Origin: Caballeronia sp. NK8
GTDB taxonomy: Bacteria > Pseudomonadota > Gammaproteobacteria > Burkholderiales > Burkholderiaceae
NCBI RefSeq assembly: GCF_018408855.1
Contig: NZ_AP024326.1
Span: forward strand, 620,001 to 684,000
Length of the DNA: 64,000 nucleotides
Reading direction: 5' to 3'
The notes beneath the pieces were generated by a model. It ran no database searches, was not told the DNA's origin, and saw nothing but the letters and a program-made list of their open reading frames with translations. Shown here piece after piece: positions 25,945-34,800 of the stretch (its first letter is position 1; the number at the start of each line of letters is the position of its first letter). The position numbers were made by a program, and so were the translations under genes.

Positions 25945-27303
25945 ATGAGCGAAAATGAAGGTCGAAGTCACGTCCAGATGAACGGTGAGCCCGTTCGCCG
26001 CCTCCCATCGCGCGAGGCAACCGGGCAAGCGCTCCTGGCTGGAGCGGCACTGTTCGGGCTGTGCTGGATCGGCATTCAGTACCTGCCCTCGATCTGTGCG
26101 CTGCCCGTGGCAACACGGGCATGGCTGCTGGCGGGCGCCGCGACGTGCGCCCTGCTGCTCGCGAGCGTCTTTCTTCTCCTTTCCATGCAACGCGCCAGGC
26201 GGGCGAGCGTCAGTCCGGCAACGGTCAGCCATACGCGACTCGACGGCATCATCCGATCTACGACCGACGCCATTATCACCATCGATCCGGTTCAACGTAT
26301 TGTCCTGTTCAATCCCATGGCCGAACGCGTGTTCCGGTGTGCCGCGAGCGACGCACTCGGTGGTCCGCTGTCGCGCTTCATCCCGGAACGTTATCGGGCG
26401 GCGCACGAGCACCAGGTCCGGCATTTCGGAAGCACGGGGGTATCGGATCGCCAGATGGGCCCTCAGCGCGTGCTGTACGCCCGGCGCGCGGACGGCGAGG
26501 AATTTCCCATCGAGGCATCGATATCGCAGATCGAAGATGATGACGGCAAGCTGTTCACGGTGATTCTTCGCGACGTCACCGAACGCGTCAAAGCTGAGGC
26601 CGAGCTTCAGCGCTCGCGCGAAGAGTTGCGTGCGCTCTCGGCGAATCTTCAGCAAATACGCGAGCAGGAAAAGCTTCGGGTCGCGCGCGACCTGCATGAT
26701 GATCTCGGGCAAACGTTAAGCGCGCTTAAAATGAATATAGTCGCCCTGCATGCACAGCTTGACACGCAGACCCTATTGAATGAAGACGTTGCCGCTCAAT
26801 TTCAGTACATGGTGGCGCTCATCGATCGCAACATTGCCTCGCTTAGACGCATCGCGTCGGACCAGCGGCCCGTGATGCTGGACGACCTGGGGCTCTCGGC
26901 CGCCATCGACTGGCTTGTCGATGATTTCATGCGCCGCTACGGCATTGACGTAAGGCACAATCTCGATACGGGCGATCTCGCGTTCAACACGAATGCCGCC
27001 ACTGCGGTTTTCCGTATCGTCGAAGAGGCGTTCGCGAATATCGTGCGACATGCCCACGCTAGCCGCGTCGAACTGTCGCTCGACGCCGATGAGGGCAACT
27101 GCGTGCTGCGCGTGAGCGACGATGGCATCGGCGCCTCTGCGTCGCCGGCTGCGAACGGCAAATCGTTCGGTTTGATCGGGGTGCGTGAACGCGCGCATGC
27201 ACTCGGCGGGCGCGTATTCATCGATTCGACGCCTGAGTGCGGCTTCTCGCTTACGGTCGTCCTGCCACGCGAGGCGGTGGCAGAAAGGGAATCGGGACCA
27301 TGA
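25945..27303 (+). CDS. PAS-domain sensor histidine kinase (NarL-type partner)
   Basis: A 452-residue membrane sensor kinase. Two transmembrane helices (about 28-48 and 57-80) are joined by a very short loop. A PAS domain follows (about 97-215, with FNPMAERVF and FPIEASIS), then a HisKA_3 dimerisation helix with H251 in RDLHDDLGQ and a HATPase_c domain to the end (SDDGIG, FGLIGVRERA). The small periplasmic part argues for sensing through the PAS domain, possibly redox or gas. ATG 25945 lacks a strong ribosome-binding site. Its stop overlaps the start of the response regulator. It lies next to the fnr-type gene and may stand above it in the oxygen cascade (inference). Confidence 0.9.
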   Translation: MSENEGRSHVQMNGEPVRRLPSREATGQALLAGAALFGLCWIGIQYLPSICALPVATRAWLLAGAATCALLLASVFLLLSMQRARRASVSPATVSHTRLDGIIRSTTDAIITIDPVQRIVLFNPMAERVFRCAASDALGGPLSRFIPERYRAAHEHQVRHFGSTGVSDRQMGPQRVLYARRADGEEFPIEASISQIEDDDGKLFTVILRDVTERVKAEAELQRSREELRALSANLQQIREQEKLRVARDLHDDLGQTLSALKMNIVALHAQLDTQTLLNEDVAAQFQYMVALIDRNIASLRRIASDQRPVMLDDLGLSAAIDWLVDDFMRRYGIDVRHNLDTGDLAFNTNAATAVFRIVEEAFANIVRHAHASRVELSLDADEGNCVLRVSDDGIGASASPAANGKSFGLIGVRERAHALGGRVFIDSTPECGFSLTVVLPREAVAERESGP

Positions 27304-27953
27304 CTACGAGAGTGCTGATTGCGGATGACCACGCGATGGTGCGCGACGGGCTGCGCCACATTCTCGCCAACGCGAGCGGTTTCGAAGTGGCCGGCGAAGC
27401 CTGCGACGCGGCCAGCACGCTTGCGCTGGTGCGCTCGACGCCGGCGCAAGTGCTGGTGCTCGATCTGTCGATGCCGGGCCGCAGCGGCCTCGACCTCGTC
27501 AAGCAGATCAAGGATGAAAAGCCCGCAATCCGCATTCTCGTACTCACCATGCATGCCGAACAGCAGTACGCCGCCCGGGCATTCAAGGGCGGTGCGTCGG
27601 GGTATCTGACGAAGGAGAGCGCGAGCGCCGAATTACTGGCTGCCGTCACCAAGGTTGCCGGCGGCGGCGTATACGTAAGCGTGGCGATGGCGGAGCGCTT
27701 TGCGCAGAGCTTAACCGAGCCTGCCGACGCGCTGCCGCATCAACGTCTGTCGGACCGGGAGTTCGATGTGTTCCGGCGGCTCTGCGCGGGTGAGTCAATC
27801 AACCAGATCGGCGAGGCGCTGTCCGTAAGCGCGAAGACCATCAGCACGTACAAGGCACGCATTCTGGAGAAAATGCAGATGCCTCATGAAGCAGCCCTCG
27901 TGCGCTATGCCGTCCGTCATAGGCTTTTCGACGACGCCAGCGACGACGAGTAA
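27300..27953 (+). CDS. NarL/FixJ-family response regulator
   Basis: A 217-residue regulator: receiver domain with acidic pocket ADD (8-10), phospho-acceptor D55 (LVLDLSMPG) and conserved Lys (YLTKES), then a LuxR-type helix-turn-helix (about 150-210: LSDREFDVFRRLCAGESINQIGEALSVS, split here by the usual AKTISTYKARI recognition helix). ATG 27300 overlaps the kinase stop (ATGA), so it is the cognate partner. Target genes are unknown; FNR-box genes of this locus are candidates. Confidence 0.92.
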   Translation: MTTRVLIADDHAMVRDGLRHILANASGFEVAGEACDAASTLALVRSTPAQVLVLDLSMPGRSGLDLVKQIKDEKPAIRILVLTMHAEQQYAARAFKGGASGYLTKESASAELLAAVTKVAGGGVYVSVAMAERFAQSLTEPADALPHQRLSDREFDVFRRLCAGESINQIGEALSVSAKTISTYKARILEKMQMPHEAALVRYAVRHRLFDDASDDE

Positions 27954-28142
27954 GCGTTCGCTCGTCAGGATTTCCCTACACGCCTGCCAAAATCCCTACG
28001 AGAGTTTCCGCCACCGCCGATTTTATTCTGAGACAGCACGGACAATAATTCGACGCATGGAATCAAACGCCGTGCATCGAGACGCTAAGCTTGCTGGCAT
28101 CTGCCTCGTATGCGCGAACCCAAGTTCGACAGGAGACGCAGC

Positions 28143-28922
28143 ATGTTCCCAGTGAGCGAAGATCGATCCATCGTCAAGCAACCCGAAGCGCCAGCACCGC
28201 GCCGCACCTTTCAGGTCGCGGATATTTCCGAGACGCGCAAGGCTTCGCGCTGTTCGACCTGCTCTATGCAGCGCGTCTGCATGCCGAGCGGGCTCTCATC
28301 AGATGAATACGAACGGCTTGATGCGATCATCTGCTCGACCCGAACCGTGCGGCGCAGCGAGACACTCTATCGATCCGGGGACGCCTTTCAGAGCGTCTAT
28401 GTAGTGCGAAGCGGTTGCTTTAAGACCATCGTCATGCACCGTGACGGCAACGAACAGGTTACGGGCTTTCACCTGGCAGGTGACGCGCTCGGGCTCGACG
28501 GCGTGAGCTCGGATCACCACGGGTGCGACGCAATCGCGCTCGAAGACAGCGTCGTCTGCATCATTCCCTTCGACTTGCTCGAGCTGCTGTGCCGCGAGGT
28601 CAAGACGATTCAGCACCACGTTCATCGACTGATGAGCAGCGAGATTGTGCGCGAATCCAACCTCATGATGCTCCTCGGAACGATGACAGCCGAGCAACGC
28701 GTCGCGGCTTTTCTGCTCAACATTTCGACGCGCATGAAGGCGCGCGGCTACTCGCCTGCGCAGTTTCTGTTGCGCATGACACGCGAGGAGATCGGCAGTT
28801 ATCTGGGCCTGAAGCTGGAAACGGTGAGCCGCATGTTCTCCAAACTGCAAAAGGCCGGCGTGGTCGATGCACGTGGCAAGGAAGTGCGGATACTGGATCA
28901 GGCAGGGCTCGAACGCGTGTGA
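28143..28922 (+). CDS. FNR/ANR-type oxygen-responsive transcription regulator
   Basis: A 259-residue CRP/FNR-family protein. The N-terminal motif C37-x2-C40-x5-C46 (CSTCSMQRVC) plus C139 in SVVCIIPF reproduces the four 4Fe-4S ligands of E. coli FNR. The cyclic-nucleotide-like sensor domain, a long dimerisation helix and a winged helix-turn-helix (about 195-245) follow. The recognition helix LKLETVSRMF has the E-x2-S-R that reads TTGA half-sites. It should be an active dimer without oxygen and is the best candidate to bind the 21 palindromes around it. ATG 28143 has AGGAG seven bases upstream. No FNR box is seen in its own promoter. Confidence 0.95.
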   Translation: MFPVSEDRSIVKQPEAPAPRRTFQVADISETRKASRCSTCSMQRVCMPSGLSSDEYERLDAIICSTRTVRRSETLYRSGDAFQSVYVVRSGCFKTIVMHRDGNEQVTGFHLAGDALGLDGVSSDHHGCDAIALEDSVVCIIPFDLLELLCREVKTIQHHVHRLMSSEIVRESNLMMLLGTMTAEQRVAAFLLNISTRMKARGYSPAQFLLRMTREEIGSYLGLKLETVSRMFSKLQKAGVVDARGKEVRILDQAGLERV

Positions 28923-28948
28923 ACGACGCGTGCGAGTATCGCGGCTCG

Positions 28949-29944
28949 TCATCCGGCGACGCGCAGCACCGCTGCGCCCACCACGTGCCCTTTGCGCAAA
29001 TCGGTGAGTGCCTCGTTCGCCTCGGCGAGCGAATAAATCTGGGTCTGCAAGCGCAGCGGAATGTCGGCCGCAAGCTGCATGAACTCCACCCCGTCCGCTC
29101 GCGTCAAATTGGCGACCGACACGACGCGGCGTTCACCCCAAAGGAGCGAGTATAGAAAGGACGGGATGTCGCTCATGTGGATGCCGCCGCAGACGACTAC
29201 GCCGCCCTTGCAAACCGCCCTTAAGGCAAGGGGCACGAGCTCGCCGGCCGGGGCGAAGATCAACGCGGCATCGAGTTCGTCCGGCGCGCGTTCGACGCTG
29301 CTGCCAGCCCAGTCGGCACCGAGGTGCAATGCAAGTTGCTGTGCCGCAGTATCGCCCGGACGCGTAAAGGCGTAGATCGTCCGGCCCTGATGACGTGCAA
29401 GCTGGGCGACGATATGCGCCGCGGCGCCAAAGCCGTAGATGCCGATCCGCCTGGCGCGCCCTGCCATGCGCAAAGTACGGAAGCCAATCAGGCCCGCACA
29501 CAGCAATGGAGCTGCTTCGACGTCGGAGTAGCGCTGCGGAAGATGCAGGCAGAAGTGGCTGTCCGCGACCATGCGCTCGGCGTAGCCGCCGTCAAGTGTG
29601 TAGCCGGTGAAGCCCGGCGCATCACAGAGATTTTCGCGTTCGTCAACGCAATACGAGCAGTCGCCACACGTGTGCCCTAACCAGGGAACGCCGACGCGAT
29701 CACCGACCGAAAAAAATTCATGCACGCCCGGGCTGACGGCGGTTACGCGCCCGATGACTTCGTGTCCAGGTATCACTGGGCGCTTCGGATGCGGCAGCTC
29801 CCCATGGATGATATGCAGGTCCGTCCGGCACACCCCGCACACGGTCACGTCAATGAGCAACTGTCCCGGACCCGCGACCGGTTCTTCTACCACTGCCGCT
29901 CGCAGGCGCGCAGCCGTTCCATCGTAGATCATGGCACGCATCAT
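28949..29944 (-). CDS. Zinc-dependent alcohol dehydrogenase family protein
   Basis: A 331-residue medium-chain dehydrogenase. Catalytic zinc ligands are C36 (CGVCRTDLH), H61-E62 (PGHE) and a later Cys; the structural zinc set is C93, C96, C99 and C107. The Rossmann loop is IGIYGFGAAAH. The layout fits bacterial AdhA-like ethanol/aldehyde dehydrogenases, which re-oxidise NADH by fermentation when respiration is limited. ATG 29944 overlaps the stop of the DUF1488 gene, so both come from the FNR-box promoter at 30384. The exact alcohol is unknown. Confidence 0.9.
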   Translation of the reverse strand: MMRAMIYDGTAARLRAAVVEEPVAGPGQLLIDVTVCGVCRTDLHIIHGELPHPKRPVIPGHEVIGRVTAVSPGVHEFFSVGDRVGVPWLGHTCGDCSYCVDERENLCDAPGFTGYTLDGGYAERMVADSHFCLHLPQRYSDVEAAPLLCAGLIGFRTLRMAGRARRIGIYGFGAAAHIVAQLARHQGRTIYAFTRPGDTAAQQLALHLGADWAGSSVERAPDELDAALIFAPAGELVPLALRAVCKGGVVVCGGIHMSDIPSFLYSLLWGERRVVSVANLTRADGVEFMQLAADIPLRLQTQIYSLAEANEALTDLRKGHVVGAAVLRVAG

Positions 29945-30318
29945 TTGGCTCCCTGCGCATCACGTTCCCGAAGATTCGCCTCACTGGTCGATAGCCGCTC
30001 CTTGGCTGAGTGCGCCTGCTTCCACGTGCCCGCAGGAGTGCCTCCACCGCTGAATCGGAAGTATCCGCTGCGAAGCAGGACCGGTGTGCATCCGACGCTT
30101 GTCAACAATTGTTCCGCTGCCCCTTCAATAACTGCGCGGTTAATCTCGAACGCGCATTGCAAGTCGTCCTCTCGCGAGGACGCTGCGCCGAAATGTTCCT
30201 CGAGCGCTTCCGCGGATATGGTGCAGTCAATGCGCCTGCCGTCCACTAGCGCCCCGAACATGAGCGCGGGTTCATCGGCGAGATACGCAGGCGGCTCGGG
30301 TAGAAACCTGATGTTCAT
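29941..30318 (-). CDS. DUF1488 family protein
   Basis: A 125-residue soluble protein with the DUF1488 core: an ALVDGRRIDCTISAEALEEHFG strand-helix unit, a second helix (FEINRAVIEGAAEQLL) and a final strand PVLLRSGYFRF. The C-terminal 30 residues are charged and probably disordered. It is the first gene of an operon with the zinc alcohol dehydrogenase (overlap 4 bases), 66 bases from an FNR box. Function of the family is not established. Confidence 0.8.
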   Translation of the reverse strand: MNIRFLPEPPAYLADEPALMFGALVDGRRIDCTISAEALEEHFGAASSREDDLQCAFEINRAVIEGAAEQLLTSVGCTPVLLRSGYFRFSGGGTPAGTWKQAHSAKERLSTSEANLRERDAQGAK

Positions 30319-30383
30319 GATTGCTTCCTCGCAGAGGTAGGCTCGTACAACGCTCAGTGTTTGTCGTCGGCCTGTGAGCGGCG

Positions 30384-30397
30384 TTGACTCAGATCAA
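30384..30397. promoter_or_regulatory. FNR-type box shared by DUF1488-ADH and cytochrome genes
   Basis: TTGACTCAGATCAA lies 66 bases upstream of the leftward DUF1488 ATG. It is the only box in this divergent region and lies only 23 bases before the rightward cytochrome ATG 30420. Confidence 0.8.
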
Positions 30398-30419
30398 CGA
30401 TCGGAAAAGGGGGAGCCGC

Positions 30420-30812
30420 ATGATCATCGTGTCCTCACATATTCCACTCATCATGCACACTCTTCCTCCCCACGCCCACCGCGCGCGACATGTCGCACTC
30501 GGTGCGCTTCTTGCCGCACTGCTGCTCGTCGCGTCGCGAGCGCTTGCCCAGCCTGAACCGAGCGCACTCATCGACCAGCAGCACTGCATGTTCTGCCACA
30601 CCAACGATGCACCTTTCCTCGCTCCGTCGTTTCAGGAGATTGCCAACCGTTACCGGGACGATCCACGTGCGCGGATCATGCTCGAAAACAAGCTGCGCGT
30701 TGGCGGTCGAGCCCATTGGGGAAATATGGCCATGCCCTCGCCTGCGGAGCGTGGCGGCCCACTCTCGCCTGAAGACGCACACACGTTAGTCGATTGGGTA
30801 TTGCGTCATTGA
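30420..30812 (+). CDS. Small c-type cytochrome (class I, one haem)
   Basis: A 130-residue protein with a signal peptide (hydrophobic ALGALLAALLLVAS, cleavage near ALAQ) and one CMFCH haem motif; the distal Met is probably in MAMPSPAE. It is a paralogue of the cytochrome at 844. Start choice is open: ATG 30420 has a strong GGGGAG, but the FNR box would place transcription start near 30432, which favours ATG 30453 despite its poor ribosome-binding site. It should be periplasmic. The hypothetical gene 30832 follows after 19 bases. Confidence 0.85.
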   Translation: MIIVSSHIPLIMHTLPPHAHRARHVALGALLAALLLVASRALAQPEPSALIDQQHCMFCHTNDAPFLAPSFQEIANRYRDDPRARIMLENKLRVGGRAHWGNMAMPSPAERGGPLSPEDAHTLVDWVLRH

Positions 30813-30831
30813 TCCTTTCCAGGAGACTGTT

Positions 30832-31284
30832 ATGCGTATCACCATCAAGCTCGACGCTTTCAATCAGGATGCCGATTCGGCGTATGCCGTGCTGTGGCTG
30901 GATAAGGAACGCGGACGCTGGTCGCGCGAGGCGCATGAGCGCATCGAGTTGCCATCATGGGGAACATGTGAGTTCACGCAGGGTGGCATGCTGCTGCGCG
31001 GCCCCGGCACTTCTGCTGCTGTCGCCATGCTCGAGGGCCTGGGGCTCGCCGCGCGGGAAGCGGCGTTCGGCACGCCAGAACTCATGACCGCCCAGCGCGG
31101 ACGAGCAGTAGTCTGCGGCTACGGCGAATCAAACGCGTCTCATGTAAAGAACGCTGGGTATTGGCACATCCAATGCGTCGACACCGAGACTACGATTCCT
31201 GAACACGAGATCTTCTCAGACGAGCCCGACGTCTCGCGCGAAGGAAGCACACAGGTACGCGATTCCGGCTCGCTCGCAACGTAA
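30832..31284 (+). CDS. Hypothetical protein downstream of cytochrome c
   Basis: A 150-residue soluble acidic protein (MRITIKLDAFNQDADSAYAV at the start). No signal peptide, membrane segment or known motif is visible. Its C-terminal third is polar and probably disordered. A clear CAGGAG precedes ATG 30832, and it lies 19 bases after the cytochrome gene, so it is probably co-transcribed with it. Function unknown. Confidence 0.75.
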   Translation: MRITIKLDAFNQDADSAYAVLWLDKERGRWSREAHERIELPSWGTCEFTQGGMLLRGPGTSAAVAMLEGLGLAAREAAFGTPELMTAQRGRAVVCGYGESNASHVKNAGYWHIQCVDTETTIPEHEIFSDEPDVSREGSTQVRDSGSLAT

Positions 31285-31302
31285 GCCGAAGGTCGATCGA
31301 TT

Positions 31303-31611
31303 TCAGGTCGACGAGAAGCGCATGTGTTGAAGATAGCGCATGGCATTATCGAACGCTTGATGAATCGCGACGTCGACATCGGGGTCCGTGGCGCGTTCAA
31401 TGGGAATGAGATCGAAATCACGCGTCACAAGATCAAGCCTGGCATCATAGCGTCGCCCTCCTGACTGATCTAGATATGCTTCTATCGTCAGATGGCAATT
31501 GGCGATGTCCTTCGCGGCGCGTTCGAGCCTCACGAGCTCGACACCGGCTGCACGTTCCGCGTCGTTAGTACCGACAAAGCCCTGATAGGCGATCTGCATG
31601 CCGAGACCCAT
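31303..31611 (-). CDS. HPF/RaiA-like ribosome-associated protein
   Basis: A 102-residue protein with the short hibernation-factor layout: MQIAYQGF strand, a helix, NCHLTIEAYLD, a YDARLDLVTRD strand, and a final helix (DVDVAIHQAFDNAMRYLQHM) resembling the D-x-x-x-AI-x-x-AFD end of HPF proteins. It probably docks in the ribosomal decoding region to silence ribosomes during anoxic stasis. GGGAG precedes ATG 31611; ATG 31599 is an alternative. An FNR box lies 109 bases upstream. The basic surface of classical HPF is weaker here, so a divergent role is possible. Confidence 0.7.
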   Translation of the reverse strand: MGLGMQIAYQGFVGTNDAERAAGVELVRLERAAKDIANCHLTIEAYLDQSGGRRYDARLDLVTRDFDLIPIERATDPDVDVAIHQAFDNAMRYLQHMRFSST

Positions 31612-31719
31612 GATTTTCCACTCCCACTGAACCTCATCGTAGCCAGCTTCCGCTTCGAATCCGGCCTTCTTCGCCCGTTGCGACGTCAACCCATCATCCA
31701 CTATCGATGCATAACCGAT

Positions 31720-31733
31720 TTGACTCACGTCAA
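31720..31733. promoter_or_regulatory. FNR-type box, HPF-like promoter
   Basis: TTGACTCACGTCAA lies 109 bases upstream of the HPF-like ATG and 12 bases past the end of the lipoprotein gene. Confidence 0.75.
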
Positions 31734-31744
31734 GCCATGCACGA

Positions 31745-32215
31745 TCATGCAGCATCGTCCGCGGGGCCTTCATTTGGCGCTAGGACAAAGCTCCGAAAAT
31801 TCATCTCGATGCTGCGGATCTGTTCGGCACATTGCGCGTAGAGCAAGCCAGGTCCGCCGTCCATGCCATACATGCCCTTGCACATACCCTTGAGTCTGAT
31901 GTGCGCGCGCTCTCCATCTGGTCCCACTGGCGTACGCGTCGCCCAAAGATAGACCACGCCGGCTTCCAGCGGCCGTCCCGTTTCGATATTTGCATCATCG
32001 GCCCGGCGGATGCGAGTGGCGGAATGTCGTGCAATGTATTGTCGTGTGCGAATCCAACGCTGCGCGCATTCGTCATTGCCGGAACAATCTATGAAAGCGA
32101 ACTCTCGCGCCTTCATAAGCGCGGACTCTGTCTGCTCGAATTGTTTCCAACGCGCATCCGATGCGCATGCTGCGAGGCCGAGTAGCAACACTGTCCCGAT
32201 GTTCCCCTTCCACAT
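31745..32215 (-). CDS. Small putative lipoprotein
   Basis: A 156-residue exported protein. The signal peptide ends in a lipobox (LLGLAACAS, Cys17). The mature part has several cysteines (FIDCSGNDEC, KGMCKGMYG, YAQCAEQI) that could form disulfides in the periplasm. GGAG precedes ATG 32215. No domain was recognised. It lies between the K+ channel and the HPF-like gene on the same strand; whether it belongs to an FNR-controlled unit is unclear. Confidence 0.7.
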   Translation of the reverse strand: MWKGNIGTVLLLGLAACASDARWKQFEQTESALMKAREFAFIDCSGNDECAQRWIRTRQYIARHSATRIRRADDANIETGRPLEAGVVYLWATRTPVGPDGERAHIRLKGMCKGMYGMDGGPGLLYAQCAEQIRSIEMNFRSFVLAPNEGPADDAA

Positions 32216-32319
32216 TTTCTACTCCGCTCCAGTTCTCTTCGGCGACGATACGACGATACCGGCGCGCCACCGGTCGACGATTGATCTGGCTCAGCAAACT
32301 GCACCGTCGGCGACCCGAT

Positions 32320-33141
32320 TCATCTCAACTTGCGCTTTGCTTCGACATCGTTCGCGCCATGCGCAAGAAGGTCGTGCAACAGGCGCAGGTCGTCACGAAC
32401 GCCGGCCACTTCCGCCTCCAGCCTCTTGATGTCGCGGTGCATGTCACGCCGAAGCTGCTTTTCTTCCTCCCCGATAAAGAGTGCCGCGATACTCGCAAAC
32501 GTGAGCGACAGCATCCCGTAGCCCAGCAGAACGATGAACACCGCGAACACGCGCGACGCGGGTGTCGTTGGTGCGATGTCGCCGTAGCCGACAGTCGCAC
32601 TGCTTTCAAACGCGAGCCACAGTCCGTCTGCGTAAGTGTGCATCCGCGGTTCCAGCCAATAGAAGCCCGCGCCGGCGAGCAACACCAGCGCGGCACCGAT
32701 CGCAAGGAGGAGCAAAAGGCGATGAGGGACGAACAACGCACGCAGAGTCAGGACGATACGCAGCGCGAGCGCACCCATGAACGAAAGCCGAAGCACCCAT
32801 TCGAGCGTGGACCACGGCACCGCCCCGCCGAAAACGCTCGACAGTGCGGCCAACGCGAGCGCGGCGTCCAGCCCGTTACGACATAGGAACGTCGACCGAT
32901 GACGAGTCAGCGTGACCATGCGAGCGAGTACGCCCACGCAAGTCAGCCCCGCCAGCGCATATAGAGAACGTGCGACGACAAGTGCGATGGCAGGGCCGCC
33001 GAGTTCGATGTAAAACGCCGGAACGACCAGCAGCAGCGCGCCGGACATGGGCCAGCGTAATCGCCGCCAAGCGCGTATCGCAGCAGGCGAATCATGTGGC
33101 TCGACGCCCGGCGAGTAGAGTGTGCGCAAACAATGTCTCAT
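32320..33141 (-). CDS. Potassium channel family protein (two-pore-helix type)
   Basis: A 273-residue inner-membrane ion channel. Several hydrophobic segments (about 33-55, 58-75, 90-105, 115-135, 143-162 and 195-220) surround a pore loop with the K+ selectivity filter TVGYGD (183-188). A C-terminal coiled coil (EEKQLRRDMHRDIKRLEAEV, about 227-270) probably assembles the tetramer. ATG 33141 with AGGAA is preferred to the TTG at 33162. An FNR-like box lies upstream. It probably tunes membrane potential during low-energy states. Confidence 0.88.
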   Translation of the reverse strand: MRHCLRTLYSPGVEPHDSPAAIRAWRRLRWPMSGALLLVVPAFYIELGGPAIALVVARSLYALAGLTCVGVLARMVTLTRHRSTFLCRNGLDAALALAALSSVFGGAVPWSTLEWVLRLSFMGALALRIVLTLRALFVPHRLLLLLAIGAALVLLAGAGFYWLEPRMHTYADGLWLAFESSATVGYGDIAPTTPASRVFAVFIVLLGYGMLSLTFASIAALFIGEEEKQLRRDMHRDIKRLEAEVAGVRDDLRLLHDLLAHGANDVEAKRKLR

Positions 33142-33226
33142 GTCGCGTTCCTGTTGTTCCAAAGCGGATGCCGTCCGGGAGATTGAGGTGTATCGCTCAG
33201 CCTTTCATATTCTGACGGCCGCCCCT

Positions 33227-33240
33227 TTGACGTGAATCAC
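33227..33240. promoter_or_regulatory. FNR-type box (one mismatch), K+ channel promoter
   Basis: TTGACGTGAATCAC lies 86 bases upstream of the leftward channel ATG. Confidence 0.6.
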
Positions 33241-33280
33241 GATTCGTGTGCGCGTGATCCTCCGATGACACCCTGGCTCG

Positions 33281-33294
33281 TTGATTTGCCTCAA
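33281..33294. promoter_or_regulatory. FNR-type box, MaoC-PTA promoter
   Basis: TTGATTTGCCTCAA ends 60 bases before ATG 33354, the usual spacing in this locus. The adjacent TCAATTGA adds a second overlapping palindrome. Confidence 0.65.
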
Positions 33295-33353
33295 TTGAGC
33301 GTCGTATGCGCACGTTAGAGTCATACGCTCCACCGACCGATGAGCGAACATCC

Positions 33354-34753
33354 ATGCCTTCACGCCTCATGTGCAACAGGACCTTCGATGAAATCGCACC
33401 AGGCGATTCGGCTTCCCTGACGCGAGTTGCGACTCAACAGAACCTCGACCTCTTCGCGGCAGTAGCCGGCGACGCCGATCCAATGCTGCTCGATCCCGCG
33501 CTCGCGACGGACCGATCACTTGGACATGACGTCACGCATGGTATGTGGGTCAGCGCGCTCGTTTCATCCGTGCTCGGCACCCAGCTGCCGGGACCGGGCA
33601 CGATTCAACTACGCCAGACACATAAGTTCCGCCACCCGGTCACCTTGGGAGACACGATCACGGCGACCGCAATCGTGCGCGACTCGTTCGCCACCCGCCG
33701 CATCGTTACCTTCAATACGCGTTGCACGAATCAGAACGGAGATGTCGTCCTGCTCGGGACGGCCGTGGTTATCGCCCCGCTGCACCGCGCGACATGGCCG
33801 GCAGCGCCTGGAACGGACATCTTCGTGCGCCAGCACAGTCGTTATGCCCACTTCGTGCGGGAAGCTCAGGAGCGTTCGCCGCTACGCACGGCGATCGTTC
33901 ACCCATGCTCACCGGAATCGCTCAGCGCTGCCATCGAGGCTCGCGATGAAGGTCTTATCGACCCAGTGCTGATCGGCCCGATCGGCAAGATCCGCGCCGC
34001 CGCCGACGCAGCGCATCTCGACCTGTCGGGCATTTCCATCCAAGAAGTCGAGCATAGCCATGCGGCAGCAGCGCGCGCCGTCGAGATGGGCGTAACAGGT
34101 GAAGTCGCGGCCCTGATGAAGGGGAGCCTCCACACCGACGAATTGCTACGGGCCGTCGTCGCAGCGGGCTCCGAGCTGAGAACCGACCGGCGCGTAAGTC
34201 ACGTTTATGCGATGGACGTACCCACCTATGCCAAGCCGCTGCTCGTGACCGATGCGGCCGTGAACATTGCGCCCACACTCGAGCACAAGCGCGACATTTG
34301 CCAGAATGCCGTGGACCTGCTTAATTTGCTCGGCAATGAACGTCCGCGCGTCGCGGTGCTGGCCGCCGTCGAAACTGTCAATCCGAAGATGTCAGCCACC
34401 ATCGACGCCGCGTCCCTCACCGCGATGGCGGCTCGCGGCCAGATTAGCGGCGCGACAGTCGACGGACCGCTCGCCTTCGACAACGCGATCAGCACGGCTG
34501 CCGCAGCGAGCAAGGGCATCGTTTCGCCTGTTGCGGGCAACGCCGACATCCTTCTCGTCCCGATCTGGAAGCCGGCAACATGCTTGCCAAGCAGATGTTA
34601 TATTTCGGCGCTGCCGACGCAGCGGGCCTTGTACTCGGTGCGAGAATTCCGATCGTCATCACGAGTCGCGCCGACAGTCTGCGCGTGCGCCTTGCATCGA
34701 TCGCTCTCGCCAAACTGGTCGCCGAGCGTACCGCGCAAAAAGCCAATTCGTGA
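33354..34753 (+). pseudogene. MaoC-like hydratase/phosphate acetyl(butyryl)transferase fusion, frameshifted
   Basis: The N-terminal domain (about 1-145) is a MaoC-like hotdog hydratase (GDADPMLLDP, HDVTHGMWVSALVSSVLG). The C-terminal domain is a phosphate acetyl/butyryltransferase (SLHTDELLRAVV, RVSHVYAMDVP, TDAAVNIAPTLEHKRDI, GPLAFDNAIS). The frame is lost at ADILLVP, in the CCC run at 34559-34561. The expected DLEAGNMLAKQMLYFGAADA end continues in the next frame to TGA 34751-34753. One extra C restores about 466 residues. The enzyme would convert acyl-CoA to acyl-phosphate, a route to substrate-level ATP. Start 33354 fits FNR-box spacing; ATG 33306 lies too close to the box. Confidence 0.85.
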
Positions 34754-34800
34754 CCCTTTCGCGTAGCTAATAGCGACCGGACAAGGTGCCCAACGCTGCT

